Part shown: positions 46,501-54,397 of the stretch, piece after piece
How positions within the stretch are numbered: the first letter of the stretch is position 1
Layout: every line of letters starts with the position of its first letter
Assembly (NCBI GenBank): GCA_015233565.1
Contig: JADFXM010000009.1
Span: forward strand, 1 to 64,000
Length of the DNA stretch: 64,000 nt
Direction of reading: 5' to 3'
From: Candidatus Rifleibacteriota bacterium
Lineage (GTDB): Bacteria; Muiribacteriota; Ozemobacteria; Ozemobacterales; Ozemobacteraceae
Program-made: the position numbers and the translations under genes
Notes under the pieces: model-generated
Database searches by the model: none
Seen by the model: the letters and a program-made list of their open reading frames with translations, nothing else
Told to the model about the DNA's origin: nothing

Positions 46501-47903
46501 ATCACTATATGCGCAACGTTTATACTTATGATCCGGACGTTAACCAAACAATATTACTTGACCCGATTGATATAGTCCCACCGGGTGGTTTGCAATTCCA
46601 ATCCACCGCCAGAATGGTAGTACTCGAGAATCAACCCCCTCAAATTGTCCAGGTCAATGGAAGCCCGGTGCTTCCTAAGGATCCCATTTTGTTGGGTTAT
46701 ACATGGGGGTTGCCAAATACCGATATTTCCTGGCCGGGTTACACAAAACCCTCCAAGATTTCAATAATGGTACAAACCAACAACCCCTTTGGAAACTATA
46801 CTACCACCCTGGGAATTCCCGAAGCAAAGCTCAATCGAAATGTCAAAACTACTGCACAATTTTCCTTTGAAAGGAAAACAACAAAATCGCTTTATCCTGC
46901 CTCATCCTTAGATTCTCACTGGAATTGGTATTCCAGCCCTCCACCGAACATACTTGCTGATGGCGCCGTTAACTCCAGTTATAGACTTGTTCGAACTCCG
47001 CAACCATATACCCGAGGCGCCACTTATAGCTGGGCGTTGTACGAACTGGATCTGAACGATTTGGTAGACCTGCAGGATAACAGCAATCTTCTTGCAAGCG
47101 ATGCCTGTAACCGATTTCCCTGGGATTTCGCAAACAACTCTGACAATTACCAAGCTGCTGGGCAACTTGGCACACCCCATCCTGGCTATGCATTGTTCTT
47201 AAATGCAACCGACAGCTCCGGATTGGGCACGAATCGTAGTTATCTTGGCAACATCTGGATCCGCGACAATCTTCCTCCCGTGCCCTTTGCAACAATTACT
47301 GATTACGCTAACAGCTTCCCCGCAGAATTAGTACCTTACAATATTGCTCAATGGGTCAGATTGTACAACAAATTCCCCTCCACTCCAATCAACTGGGCTG
47401 CTGATGCAAGCGGAGTATTCATGGCAAAAGGAACTCTTACTCCCGTCGCAGACTCCACAGTGGTTGGAATTCCATGGGGGCTTGGCTCAGAAATGACAAT
47501 TGGTTATCACCCCCCCAAAATCCAGGAAGGAATGGAAGTATTTTTCACTTTGACCGGCACAGATAATATCAAGCTCGCTTCAAACACCGGTAACCCTGCT
47601 GATGATCCAAGAATCACTATAACCGGGCCCATTGCCGGAGCACTTTATCAACCCGACGCTACCAAGACTCCGCCTTCAATCTCATTTGATTCGATCAATA
47701 CTCCTGCTAAACTCAGAGCCCTTCTTCCATACCCCGGGGTTTACAACTGTACAATCTCAGCATCCGATAATGCAAAAGATTTCAACAACAACCCCTCACC
47801 AAATACTCGCAAAATTGACTTTGCCATTGTTGTATCACCCGTAACCATGGACATAAGAATACTTGAACGGAGAAATGAAAAAGTGGCAACCGATACCAAG
47901 TGA
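43587..47903 (+). CDS. Giant secreted protein (1438 residues), prepilin-operon cargo
   Basis: ATG 43587 follows GGGGAGGGG and opens a good signal peptide (KKNILGVAFVLLVIFAPQLLA). The frame is open from 43344, but that part includes a repeat-like segment and is unlikely to be translated. The mature protein is rich in Gly, Ser, Asn, Thr, Trp and Tyr and beta-rich. It has a Trp/Gly/Asn-rich first third (for example WYPGGARFWLYWVPVDGNG), a CINCVCVNGGGG segment near residue 332, and later Ig-like stretches. It has no recognised domain, no LPxTG and no obvious membrane anchor at the C-terminus. As the last gene of the prepilin operon it may be a pilus-tip or surface structural protein, or cargo of a type II-like pseudopilus. 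Confidence 0.8.
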   Translation: MEKKNILGVAFVLLVIFAPQLLALDPKYERNGEAYLLIGDGVAGKRGVYRLNNPSGELAAAYYGGDKISYDPGSSRGITVNLNRQVFTFTQHTDPNYILDRNRMLSRLMKPVGGCTLYGAHVETRQHYPVSINSGYPSLNDSDGVLDGETAQGAGQPVYTTSGPWGNGNGPNSYSLAKWISWSNMGRFLSSTGNFADDGSNPVHTQKDPRTGYTGWDYFSTCCWANSYWYPGGARFWLYWVPVDGNGYGQVPNDSWWQSRDPDPSARPGNIFYWDRLWEQRIWYDLKNWDQTKDGFGPTAVPGSTTPNLDYTAREYLVRYRISACINCVCVNGGGGNITEPTPKYISIAISPFGRTYQYSRSYGAADAILRLNGTNLSLTNSNIRGEPNDVTTKWVGISEKSTSEDFIYLLGNQTFREWIPALPSTFDADAVSVSDQWNLQGGIVFAYDGYSGYAYQIFRSDNNGGNSMAGYKVLNLGVGLDDLKSDGFGNVYFSKTVKTPADTSITLANAVSVQKVGSSYQGKTQGVIYFNQSVDKVVFKRGVGDSSDTSIGKVNLGINQFSQRFNAADSIWPNLTLATLAASSNLAGWTWFDSAPVAPSVKVNNPDAVQLAVINVGTPPHVENATGPGHIDIVGPASQSMLLTQKYDQGVYSFTVENAPKWLGDDNIILPGKDGWTNDANGNAFTGGFCSSLVNSNTDAASRAGQSNEVLYHWLVYRIQDAIGVATRTLCIEKVDYLRNRLSYYFTPGAYEIHCSAKYKWYDYNSLPFGSTIQDRATCIRPTTGYVDALAASDLSPFNSGPASVTGFVGPIDPSHTAVQVLLIKEGPPLPTNAVKVSMQQAKAVVGSPTYNFPTSITLAAPIGSIQYFVATQSENNLYRIYPASISIIWDLAALRSQISDINMVPGSLEWVSDAQFTWIYTVLMPDGSPGPSYTITKSLSSNVNAEISLALNMPTDPTVGTITCQLSRLYHYMRNVYTYDPDVNQTILLDPIDIVPPGGLQFQSTARMVVLENQPPQIVQVNGSPVLPKDPILLGYTWGLPNTDISWPGYTKPSKISIMVQTNNPFGNYTTTLGIPEAKLNRNVKTTAQFSFERKTTKSLYPASSLDSHWNWYSSPPPNILADGAVNSSYRLVRTPQPYTRGATYSWALYELDLNDLVDLQDNSNLLASDACNRFPWDFANNSDNYQAAGQLGTPHPGYALFLNATDSSGLGTNRSYLGNIWIRDNLPPVPFATITDYANSFPAELVPYNIAQWVRLYNKFPSTPINWAADASGVFMAKGTLTPVADSTVVGIPWGLGSEMTIGYHPPKIQEGMEVFFTLTGTDNIKLASNTGNPADDPRITITGPIAGALYQPDATKTPPSISFDSINTPAKLRALLPYPGVYNCTISASDNAKDFNNNPSPNTRKIDFAIVVSPVTMDIRILERRNEKVATDTK

Positions 47904-47924
47904 TACTGAGCCCCGCAAAGCTTT

Positions 47925-48024
47925 CAGCGATTCTCGGTGAATTGCTGCGATTGTCCCTATGAGCCATTTTGAGCAATGTTCAAAAAACTAATTATTCCGA
48001 TAAGTTTCGTAACAAAAATCAGTA
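47925..48024 (-). repeat. Right copy of the ~100-bp inverted repeat
   Basis: Reverse complement of 39215-39314, as described there. It begins 21 nt after the stop codon of the giant gene. The remaining spacer to 48167 holds no gene. Confidence 0.85.
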
Positions 48025-48167
48025 CTTGATTTTACAGAGTTTTTGCGCAAAAAAATGGACCATGGACAAGTATACTCAAGAGATATGTTATTGGGTGATT
48101 TAATCGGGGGTTTGGAAAATTCGACGACGTTTTCCGGTAATCTCCAGATAATCCAGGAACCGCCCCT

Positions 48168-48902
48168 TTAAAGTTGACTATCTTTGTTCCAAACCTCAGC
48201 GCCGTCTTTAAAAAATAGAATGCTCTCAAATCCAAACGCTTCGAATTCCCTTTTTTCGTTCAGTGGAAAGGGAGCAGAAGCATTCGCTCCAAACATAATT
48301 ACGAGCAAATCTTTCGGGTTGTTTCCAACTGTAATGGGGCCGCTGGCAAGTGTTATTTTTTTCATAATTTCGGAATAGTCTTCGAAAAAAAAGGCTCCTG
48401 GGATTCCAGGCGAGGAACGTTCATTCTTTTTTCGAATATCAATTAAAATAATAGAGTTCGACGCAACTTGTACAAGCCTACTGAGAGATTGAAATGAAAT
48501 TACTCGTTCATCAGGGGCCTTTTCACCACTCTGCCTGAATTTTTCCAGCCCTTTCGATAAAGTCAAATTGTCCATAATTGAAACAGAAGCAATTGAAACT
48601 GGCATTCCCCTTTTGGAAGCTTCTTTGTAATACTCTTCGCGGCATGGTCCCCAGCAAAAAGTTGCAATGGTTGCCAAATCAGTTTTTATACATGAGACCG
48701 GAAAACTCTGAGTCGCCATTTTGGAGAGGAGTAATTGGTAGGAAAGACTGGCTGGCACTTCAGAATATGAAGTTCCATCTGGTTTTAGCGGGGGAGGAAC
48801 TTTAAGATCATTATCGCACCATGCACCCGGGAAATTAAAAAAAAGAAGAAAAAGCAAGAAAAGAGTAGTGCGTTTTCCCTTATTCGTCTTCATTTTTTTC
48901 AT
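48168..48902 (-). CDS. Exported protein with thioredoxin-like motif and degenerate rhodanese-like domain
   Basis: About 244 residues from ATG 48902 (48938 would place an unlikely leader before the signal peptide TTLFLLFLLFFNFPGAWC). A segment reading ATFCWGPCREEYYKEASKRG resembles the WCGPC region of thioredoxin-like proteins with altered order. The C-terminal ~110 residues have a rhodanese pattern: a helix, SNSIILIDIRKKNE, SSPGIPGAFFFED, and LLVIMFGANAS where active rhodaneses have a Cys loop. The catalytic Cys position is not Cys, so sulfurtransferase activity is not expected. It overlaps the end of the upstream gene by 23 nt, so both are one operon. Confidence 0.65.
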   Translation of the reverse strand: MKKMKTNKGKRTTLFLLFLLFFNFPGAWCDNDLKVPPPLKPDGTSYSEVPASLSYQLLLSKMATQSFPVSCIKTDLATIATFCWGPCREEYYKEASKRGMPVSIASVSIMDNLTLSKGLEKFRQSGEKAPDERVISFQSLSRLVQVASNSIILIDIRKKNERSSPGIPGAFFFEDYSEIMKKITLASGPITVGNNPKDLLVIMFGANASAPFPLNEKREFEAFGFESILFFKDGAEVWNKDSQL

Positions 48903-49368
48903 GGCCAAAACTCTTTGGAACCGGTAGTAAGTTGTCATCTGAAACTGATGTATCTGTCTTATTCAGAAATTTGTGAGAATCTGATGCTAAACCGGAATTG
49001 GTAGTTCCGGAAGTGAGGCTCCCAGTCTTAGAAACTCCGGTTTTTGCTTCCTGAAAACTATTCAAAAAGAATTTTATCTTTCCGTCATGATCAAGCATTT
49101 TTTTTCCACCGAACATAAATTCCTTGTACTCGAACTTATCTGAATTAATCAGTTCATTCAGAGTATCGGACGGCATTACTCCAAAATCGCCGTCGACTGT
49201 TTTCAAAAGAACTGTATCAGGTCTTCCATTCTCTCCTTGCTGATAAAAAACTTTACCTTTGACCCATACGTCTTCATCAGAAAAATACGTTCCTGCAAAT
49301 ACGCACGAAAGGCTGCTAATCAGGAAGAAAATCGCAAATTTAAAGTTTACCCACAAATTGTTTTTCAT
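48880..49368 (-). CDS. Small secreted protein of unknown function
   Basis: About 162 residues from ATG 49368 (residue 17 of the longer frame that starts at 49416), giving a signal peptide FKFAIFFLISSLSCVFA. Mature part: a short beta-rich domain (about 24-90, VWVKGKVFYQQGENGRPDTV and GKKMLDHDGKIKFFLN) and a Ser/Thr/Gly/Lys-rich tail. It is cotranscribed with the rhodanese-like gene. No family is recognised. It lies 57 nt downstream of the pseudo-hybrid kinase gene. Confidence 0.65.
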   Translation of the reverse strand: MKNNLWVNFKFAIFFLISSLSCVFAGTYFSDEDVWVKGKVFYQQGENGRPDTVLLKTVDGDFGVMPSDTLNELINSDKFEYKEFMFGGKKMLDHDGKIKFFLNSFQEAKTGVSKTGSLTSGTTNSGLASDSHKFLNKTDTSVSDDNLLPVPKSFGHEKNEDE

Positions 49369-49424
49369 AAAATTTGCTTCAATGTCGTTAATGCTGCCTA
49401 TTCTTCGCCAATACATTTCATCGA

Positions 49425-51782
49425 TTACTTCGAAAGTGAGTAAGAATCATTCAACTTATTAAGAGCATCCATAACCGCTGAAAAATCTTTTTCAAGCCTT
49501 AAAATAATTTCACTGAAATCCGGTTTTTCAGTACTTTTCACTGCTGTTTCGAGTTCTTTAACCGTTTCGAAAAGGCGGTTTGCAGAAATGCTACCTGCCA
49601 CCCCTTTCAGGCTATGCGCCATTCTGGCTGCCTCCAGGAAGCTCTTATTTTCTATAGCTGTTCGAATTTTCTTATGCATATCCTGATAATCATTTCGAAA
49701 GTCTGTAAGACTTTCTTTGAAAAGTTCGGTATCACCTCTTACTCTTCTGAGTGCTTCAGTGACGTCAATCACTCCAAAAATGGGAGAAAATTCAGCATTA
49801 ATTTTGCTTTTATCAATTTTATTTTTATCGCTCAGAGTTTGGATTTGAGTTGAGGGTATGGTTGAGGCCCCGCTTGAAGGGGCGTTAGGAGGCGTGATCG
49901 GGGGAACGCTACGATTGGAGGGTTGGGCTAAAGATTGCCCCAAAGCTGGTGTTGGGGGCACACCCTGAATTGCTATTGGGCTCAAACGTTGTCCTGTCGT
50001 TGACAGCAGAGACTGAGATGAAACCGGAGGAATGCTGGAACTCTGACCCAAATTTTGCCTGAGGTTGGGACTCTGGGTTGTGGGTGAGATTTGACTCACA
50101 TTCAAGCCTGAAACCGGGCTGGGACGTTGTCCAGTAATTGACATTGCGGGTTGGGATGAAACTGCGGGCAATACTGGACTTGAACTTGGACCTGAGCTTA
50201 AATTTTGGGTCTGGCTTTGCGCTGGAGGCAAAGTGGCACTTGAAGATTGTGTTGGAGTAACGGTCTGACTTGCAACTGGGCTCAAACGCTGTCCTGTCGT
50301 TGATAACAAGGAAGGTGTAGAGATAGGAGCTACGATAGGAGTCGTAGTCGAAGTTGGGCTAAACTTGGAAACCGACTCCAATGATTTATCTTCACCAAAA
50401 TCTTTTCCTGGCTCGACCCATTTTTTTAATATTGAAAAAAGGCTTGCTGGCTTGATCGGCTTCTGGAGATAATCAATCATTCCAGCTTCGAGACACTTCT
50501 TCTTCTCTTCGTCTGAATCTTCCGCAGTCATTGCAACTATAGGTAAATTCTTCACCTTTCCCCGAATTTTCCGGGTGGCTTCATAACCATCCATAACGGG
50601 CATCTGGACATCCATAAAAAGAATATCAAACTTGTTTCCTTTGTCCAGTGCCTTTTCAACACCCTTTTTGCCATCATCGGCAATTTCAACCATCATCCCA
50701 ATTCCCTGAAGCAATCCTCGAGCAACTTTCTGGTTTACTTTGTTATCTTCAACTACCAGAGCTTTTCTGCCTAAATAGGCATTCTTTCCAACAAAATCAT
50801 CTTTGGAACTAACTTCTACTGGCCTTGGTGAACTTTGATCACCTGCCAAAGATTTATCAGACGAAGGTTCAAGAGGTTTTCCATACAAAAAGGATTCCAT
50901 TTTAGTCGGAGAAATAGCTTCCAATCTTGTCTCTGTTTTGCCCTCCGACCTGCTTTCGACCTTCGATTCGACCTTCTGCTCAGTCTTTAGTTCGACCTTG
51001 GGCTCAATTTGGGGAGTAGCCTTCAATTCTGGTTTGGGTTCAGTTTTTGGCTCAATCTTAGATTCCACTTTGGAATCAGGCTTGCTCTCAGGTTTACTTT
51101 CAACCTTCGGCTCGGTCTTTGGTTCACCCTTAGCTTCAATTTGGGGAGTAGCCTTCAATTCTGGTTTGGGTTCAGTTTTTGGCTCAATCTTAGATTCCAC
51201 TTTGGAATCAGGCTTGCTCTCAGGTTTACTTTCAACTTTCGGCTCGGTCTTTGGTTCACCCTTAGCTTCAATTTGGGGAGTAGTCTTCACTTCTGATTTG
51301 GGTTCAGTTTTAGGTTCAACCTTGAGATCTGCGTTAGATTCGCCCTTTTCCTCAATTTCAGGCTTGGCTTTTGCTTCAACCAAAGTTTCGATCCAACCTT
51401 CCGGCTTTTCCGGTTCTAATTTAGATAAATTCAATAAATCGTTCGCAATTTTCTGAAGAGTATTCCCGGAATGAAGAATTATTTCCAAAAAATTGCGTTG
51501 TACGGGATCTTTCTGGGATTTTAGCGCCAGACAGCTTATCTCGATAATATTATTAATCGGGATTCTAATTTCGTCCCCTTTGGAAGCCAAAAAATCACTT
51601 TTAGCGCGACTAGCTTCTTCAGAGCGATTTAAATCACGAGTCTTCTGTTCGAGTTCCGTTAAAGCTGATTCAAGCATTCTAACTTGTTCTATCCATGCTC
51701 GTTTAGCTTGAAAAAATTCCTCAAAACATTGTCCCTGTGACTTGGTAGCAAGTTTATCTGAATTTAATTCCTTTTTTTCCAT
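49425..51782 (-). CDS. Kinase-dead hybrid-kinase relative: REC-Hpt protein with Lys/Glu/Pro repeats
   Basis: A 785-residue protein. Residues about 25-130 align by eye with the coiled coil and HisKA of the hybrid kinase encoded at 54398-56926 (AKSDFLASKGDEIRIPINN here, [19 protein letters not shown] there). The phospho-accepting His is replaced by Asp, and there is no HATPase domain. In its place is a Glu/Pro/Lys low-complexity stretch (about 140-285) with a 44-residue tandem repeat. A complete receiver follows (about 340-455) with Asp in [20 protein letters not shown] and Lys in YLQKPIKP. Next is a Ser/Pro/Gln-rich linker with three TGQRLSPV/TGQRPSPV-like repeats (about 475-665), and then an Hpt domain with His in MAHSLKGVAGSISANRL. 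It cannot phosphorylate itself but could accept and pass phosphate. Confidence 0.9.
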   Translation of the reverse strand: MEKKELNSDKLATKSQGQCFEEFFQAKRAWIEQVRMLESALTELEQKTRDLNRSEEASRAKSDFLASKGDEIRIPINNIIEISCLALKSQKDPVQRNFLEIILHSGNTLQKIANDLLNLSKLEPEKPEGWIETLVEAKAKPEIEEKGESNADLKVEPKTEPKSEVKTTPQIEAKGEPKTEPKVESKPESKPDSKVESKIEPKTEPKPELKATPQIEAKGEPKTEPKVESKPESKPDSKVESKIEPKTEPKPELKATPQIEPKVELKTEQKVESKVESRSEGKTETRLEAISPTKMESFLYGKPLEPSSDKSLAGDQSSPRPVEVSSKDDFVGKNAYLGRKALVVEDNKVNQKVARGLLQGIGMMVEIADDGKKGVEKALDKGNKFDILFMDVQMPVMDGYEATRKIRGKVKNLPIVAMTAEDSDEEKKKCLEAGMIDYLQKPIKPASLFSILKKWVEPGKDFGEDKSLESVSKFSPTSTTTPIVAPISTPSLLSTTGQRLSPVASQTVTPTQSSSATLPPAQSQTQNLSSGPSSSPVLPAVSSQPAMSITGQRPSPVSGLNVSQISPTTQSPNLRQNLGQSSSIPPVSSQSLLSTTGQRLSPIAIQGVPPTPALGQSLAQPSNRSVPPITPPNAPSSGASTIPSTQIQTLSDKNKIDKSKINAEFSPIFGVIDVTEALRRVRGDTELFKESLTDFRNDYQDMHKKIRTAIENKSFLEAARMAHSLKGVAGSISANRLFETVKELETAVKSTEKPDFSEIILRLEKDFSAVMDALNKLNDSYSLSK
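51003..51300 (-). repeat. 132-bp in-frame tandem repeat
   Basis: A 132-bp unit starts at about 51003 and 51135 with a partial third unit at 51267, nearly identical between the first two. It encodes a 44-residue unit with runs such as KVESKPESKPDSKVESKIEP. Because the unit is a multiple of three, copy number can change without frameshift. Confidence 0.85.
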
Positions 51783-52233
51783 AATAATCTGAATTATACC
51801 ATGAAAGTCCGCATGACACTAAAAGATTGTAATTTCAAGTGTATAAGCTAATTTTTGCGCATCCAGAAAAAAAGTATTCTCAAACTCCAGCTTCCCAAGA
51901 GTGCTCTCTGGCAAATCAAAGGAAGATTCAAACTCAGTATTTCTAAGCATTTTTTTGACACTGTAGCATCTCGACCGACAAGTTTTTTCCAGGCATTTGC
52001 TACAATTGAGTTTATTTATCCCTTCCTTCCAAATGGGCTACCTAAATAATTTATTTTATTACTTTGGTCGTTTCGACTCCGCTTCGACTTCGCTCAGCTC
52101 AAGCGCTCAACGACCGGCTCGTCAAGTTTTTCTTTCAGTAAATTTGCTACAGTGCCATTTTTTTCATTAAAATGGCCCTTAGAAGAATAGCACCTATCAG
52201 CCTTCTAAGTACTACACAAGTATAAAATAAAAC
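51783..52233. other. Intergenic region with promoter-like and repeat sequences
   Basis: No gene. A perfect minus-strand TATAAT lies at 51798-51793, only about 10 nt before the start codon of the kinase-dead protein, with no ribosome-binding site; the leader would be nearly absent. At 52069-52118 GGTCGTT...AACGACC brackets a TCGACTCCGCTTCGACTTCG segment, resembling a small dispersed repeat. Confidence 0.35.
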
Positions 52234-52962
52234 TCAAGAAAAGATCACTCCATTTATAAACGGTAAAACAGCCATCTTCACGCTCAATGCCAAAGTTTTG
52301 AACAATTCAGCACTTTCATGGGAAACAGGCACTTTTCCAAACATGATAATTGCAAAAAGGTCTCCAGATGGGAACATTCCGCCAAACCCCAGAACCGATT
52401 TCACTTTATAAGGTACAACAAAATTGTCCTGGGCTGGAATAAATGGGCTTCCTAAAGCCGTGGGCACGTGAAACACATTATACGCTTTCTGCTCCAATTC
52501 CATTATCAAGTCAGGAGTCGGCTTCAAAATTTCACTTACCTTCAAGCCAAATTGATTGACAAGTTGGGATATCATGGGGAACTGTACAACAATCTTTTCA
52601 CTCGGCAAAGGGATTGCCTTGTGCCCAGTTGAGTCTTTTCGAGAATTCCAGGCGGGGTTTTCGCCAACTGTCGCAAGCAAAGTCAAACACTTCATTTCCG
52701 GTGAGGCAGGGTGATTTCCAAGAATACCGCTGGCTGATTTCTGTAGTTCTGCAGGAAGATTCCCGTAGGAATGGGTTTTAAAAAAGCGAACTAAAGTAAA
52801 GGCTTTTTCCCCGGGGGCTGTTCCTAAAATCAAACTGTCAAAAAGGGAATGCACAATACGTTGGGCAGTCTCTTCCAGACTTTTTGCGCCCTGCCCAAGA
52901 CGTCGCAATTTAGAGCCTAGTTCAATCATGTCACTCATTTTGAATTTGGAAAATTCATTCAT
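52234..52962 (-). CDS. GAF-like sensory-domain protein
   Basis: A 242-residue cytoplasmic protein. AAGGA stands 7 nt before the ATG. Residues about 1-55 are helical (LGSKLRRLGQGAKSLEETAQ). The remainder has the alternation of GAF/PAS-like folds: IVHSLFDSLILGTAPGEKAF, a polar middle, and VVPYKVKSVLGFGGMFPSGD with LFAIIMFGKVPVSHESAELF at the end. The strand-loop-strand with GD..AIIMFGK and a terminal helix is typical of GAF domains feeding kinases. It stands among phosphorelay genes and may sense a ligand or redox state for them. The fold is inferred from pattern alone. Confidence 0.65.
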   Translation of the reverse strand: MNEFSKFKMSDMIELGSKLRRLGQGAKSLEETAQRIVHSLFDSLILGTAPGEKAFTLVRFFKTHSYGNLPAELQKSASGILGNHPASPEMKCLTLLATVGENPAWNSRKDSTGHKAIPLPSEKIVVQFPMISQLVNQFGLKVSEILKPTPDLIMELEQKAYNVFHVPTALGSPFIPAQDNFVVPYKVKSVLGFGGMFPSGDLFAIIMFGKVPVSHESAELFKTLALSVKMAVLPFINGVIFS

Positions 52963-53292
52963 TTCTTAAGTCCTTTCTGATGAACATCTCACTTTACAAT
53001 CAGTCCTTTGAACAAATCAGCAAATCTGAAATCCTGCTTTCAGGTAGGACCGATTCCCGTATTTTTCGGATTTTTGTCTAAAAACATCGCCGGAAAATCT
53101 TCAAGGACAAACGCTACCACCCAAATAATTCCATCTCCAACGTTGCAATATGCGTCCCATGCAACAGCCTATTTTCGGAGAATTCCTCGCGCATATTTTA
53201 CAAATTTTGCCATCAATACAAGGCAAAAAGAGTATACAATGACATAAAATTGATTTCAACAAAAACGGAAAATTCCGCTGGGAAACTACCTT
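52963..53292. other. Intergenic region without a supported gene
   Basis: Upstream region of the GAF-like gene and downstream of the REC-kinase gene, both on the minus strand. A 79-codon plus-strand frame at 53008-53247 lacks a ribosome-binding site and is rejected. I see no terminator. Confidence 0.4.
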
Positions 53293-54384
53293 TCAAACAG
53301 TCGTTTGAGGAATCTCAAAGTAGAAAGTCGCACCCTTATTCTCTTCACCTTCAGCCCAAATTGTTCCACCATGTTTTTGAATGATTCTCTTGACAGTGAA
53401 TAAACCCAAACCATGCCCATCAAAATCCTTCTTGGAATGAAGCCTCTGTAGAGCTCCAAACAGATTTTTCGAATATTTCATTTCGAATCCGGCACCGTTA
53501 TCCCTGACAAAAAAAGTAGTACTATTTTGTTTCTTCTCAGAACCAATCTGTATGATCCTTTTTTCTTTCTTTGATGTAAATTTCCAGGCATTATTGATTA
53601 AATTGTTCATCACAACCTTTATCAATTCTGAATCAGCAACAAGCTGCATCTGAGGGTGAATCACAATTTCAGAAACAGGCTGAGGAGAAACTTCTTTCAA
53701 ACTTGTACAAATTTCCTCGGACATTTTTGTTAAATCTACCTTTTCCTGTCTAATTTCACTTGCAGAGACGAAAGAAAATCTTAGCAAATTTGTAACAAGT
53801 CCTTCCATTTGTACACAACAATTTGAGATTTTGGATAAAAAACTTTTGCCCTGTTCATCCACTTTTTCCCCGTAGTCTTCAAGCAGAATTTGAGAAAAAC
53901 TCTGTATCCTTCTTAACGGAGCACGCAAATCATGGGAGACGGAATGGCTGAAAGATTCCAATTCCTTGTTCTTAGCCTCAAGTTCCAAATTTCGGGCTTC
54001 AAGCTCGCTTCGCAAGGTCTGAAGGTCAATTTGATTTTTTACACGTGCTTTCACTATTATAGGTTTAATTGGTTTTGTTATGTAATCTATTGCTCCTGCT
54101 TCCAACCCACGGGTCTCGTTAGCATCCTCATCCAATGCGGTAATAAAAATAACAGGAATGCTCTTAGTCGCTTCTATTTTCTTCAGCAGTGAACAAGTTT
54201 CGAAACCATCCATCCCTGGCATCATGCCATCCATGAGGATAAGAGCAGGTATATTTTTACAGGCTAGATCTATAGCTTCTTTTCCACTAGTCGCAAAAAA
54301 AACCTCATATTCTTCTTCCAATAAGTCGGCTAAAATTTCAATATTCGAGGGTAAATCGTCAACAATGAGGATTTTCGCCTTCAT
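53293..54384 (-). CDS. REC-HisKA-HATPase histidine kinase (cytoplasmic)
   Basis: A 363-residue protein from ATG 54384, chosen because AAGGA is 8 nt upstream and MKAKILIVDD is a typical receiver start. The receiver is at about 1-120 (Asp in ALILMDGMMPGMDG, Lys in YITKPIKP). A short coiled coil (LRSELEARNLELEAKNKELE) leads to HisKA with SHSVSHDLRAPLRRI, then HATPase with NNLINNAWKF, VRDNGAGFEMKY, LFGALQRLH and GHGLGLFTVKRIIQKHGG. It has no membrane segment. This layout is used by kinases that act as response-regulated relays, as in cyanobacterial phytochrome partners. Its receiver may be charged by the neighbouring Hpt domains. The start is 14 nt after the previous gene's stop, so both form one operon. 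Confidence 0.93.
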   Translation of the reverse strand: MKAKILIVDDLPSNIEILADLLEEEYEVFFATSGKEAIDLACKNIPALILMDGMMPGMDGFETCSLLKKIEATKSIPVIFITALDEDANETRGLEAGAIDYITKPIKPIIVKARVKNQIDLQTLRSELEARNLELEAKNKELESFSHSVSHDLRAPLRRIQSFSQILLEDYGEKVDEQGKSFLSKISNCCVQMEGLVTNLLRFSFVSASEIRQEKVDLTKMSEEICTSLKEVSPQPVSEIVIHPQMQLVADSELIKVVMNNLINNAWKFTSKKEKRIIQIGSEKKQNSTTFFVRDNGAGFEMKYSKNLFGALQRLHSKKDFDGHGLGLFTVKRIIQKHGGTIWAEGEENKGATFYFEIPQTTV

Positions 54385-54397
54385 TTCATTTTTTCCT

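Noticed and set aside
50938..51456. 172-codon plus-strand frame opposite the Lys/Glu/Pro repeats
   Set aside because: It is the antisense of a repetitive coding stretch, which tends to keep other frames open.
53008..53247. 79-codon plus-strand frame between two minus-strand genes
   Set aside because: No ribosome-binding site and no recognisable protein pattern.
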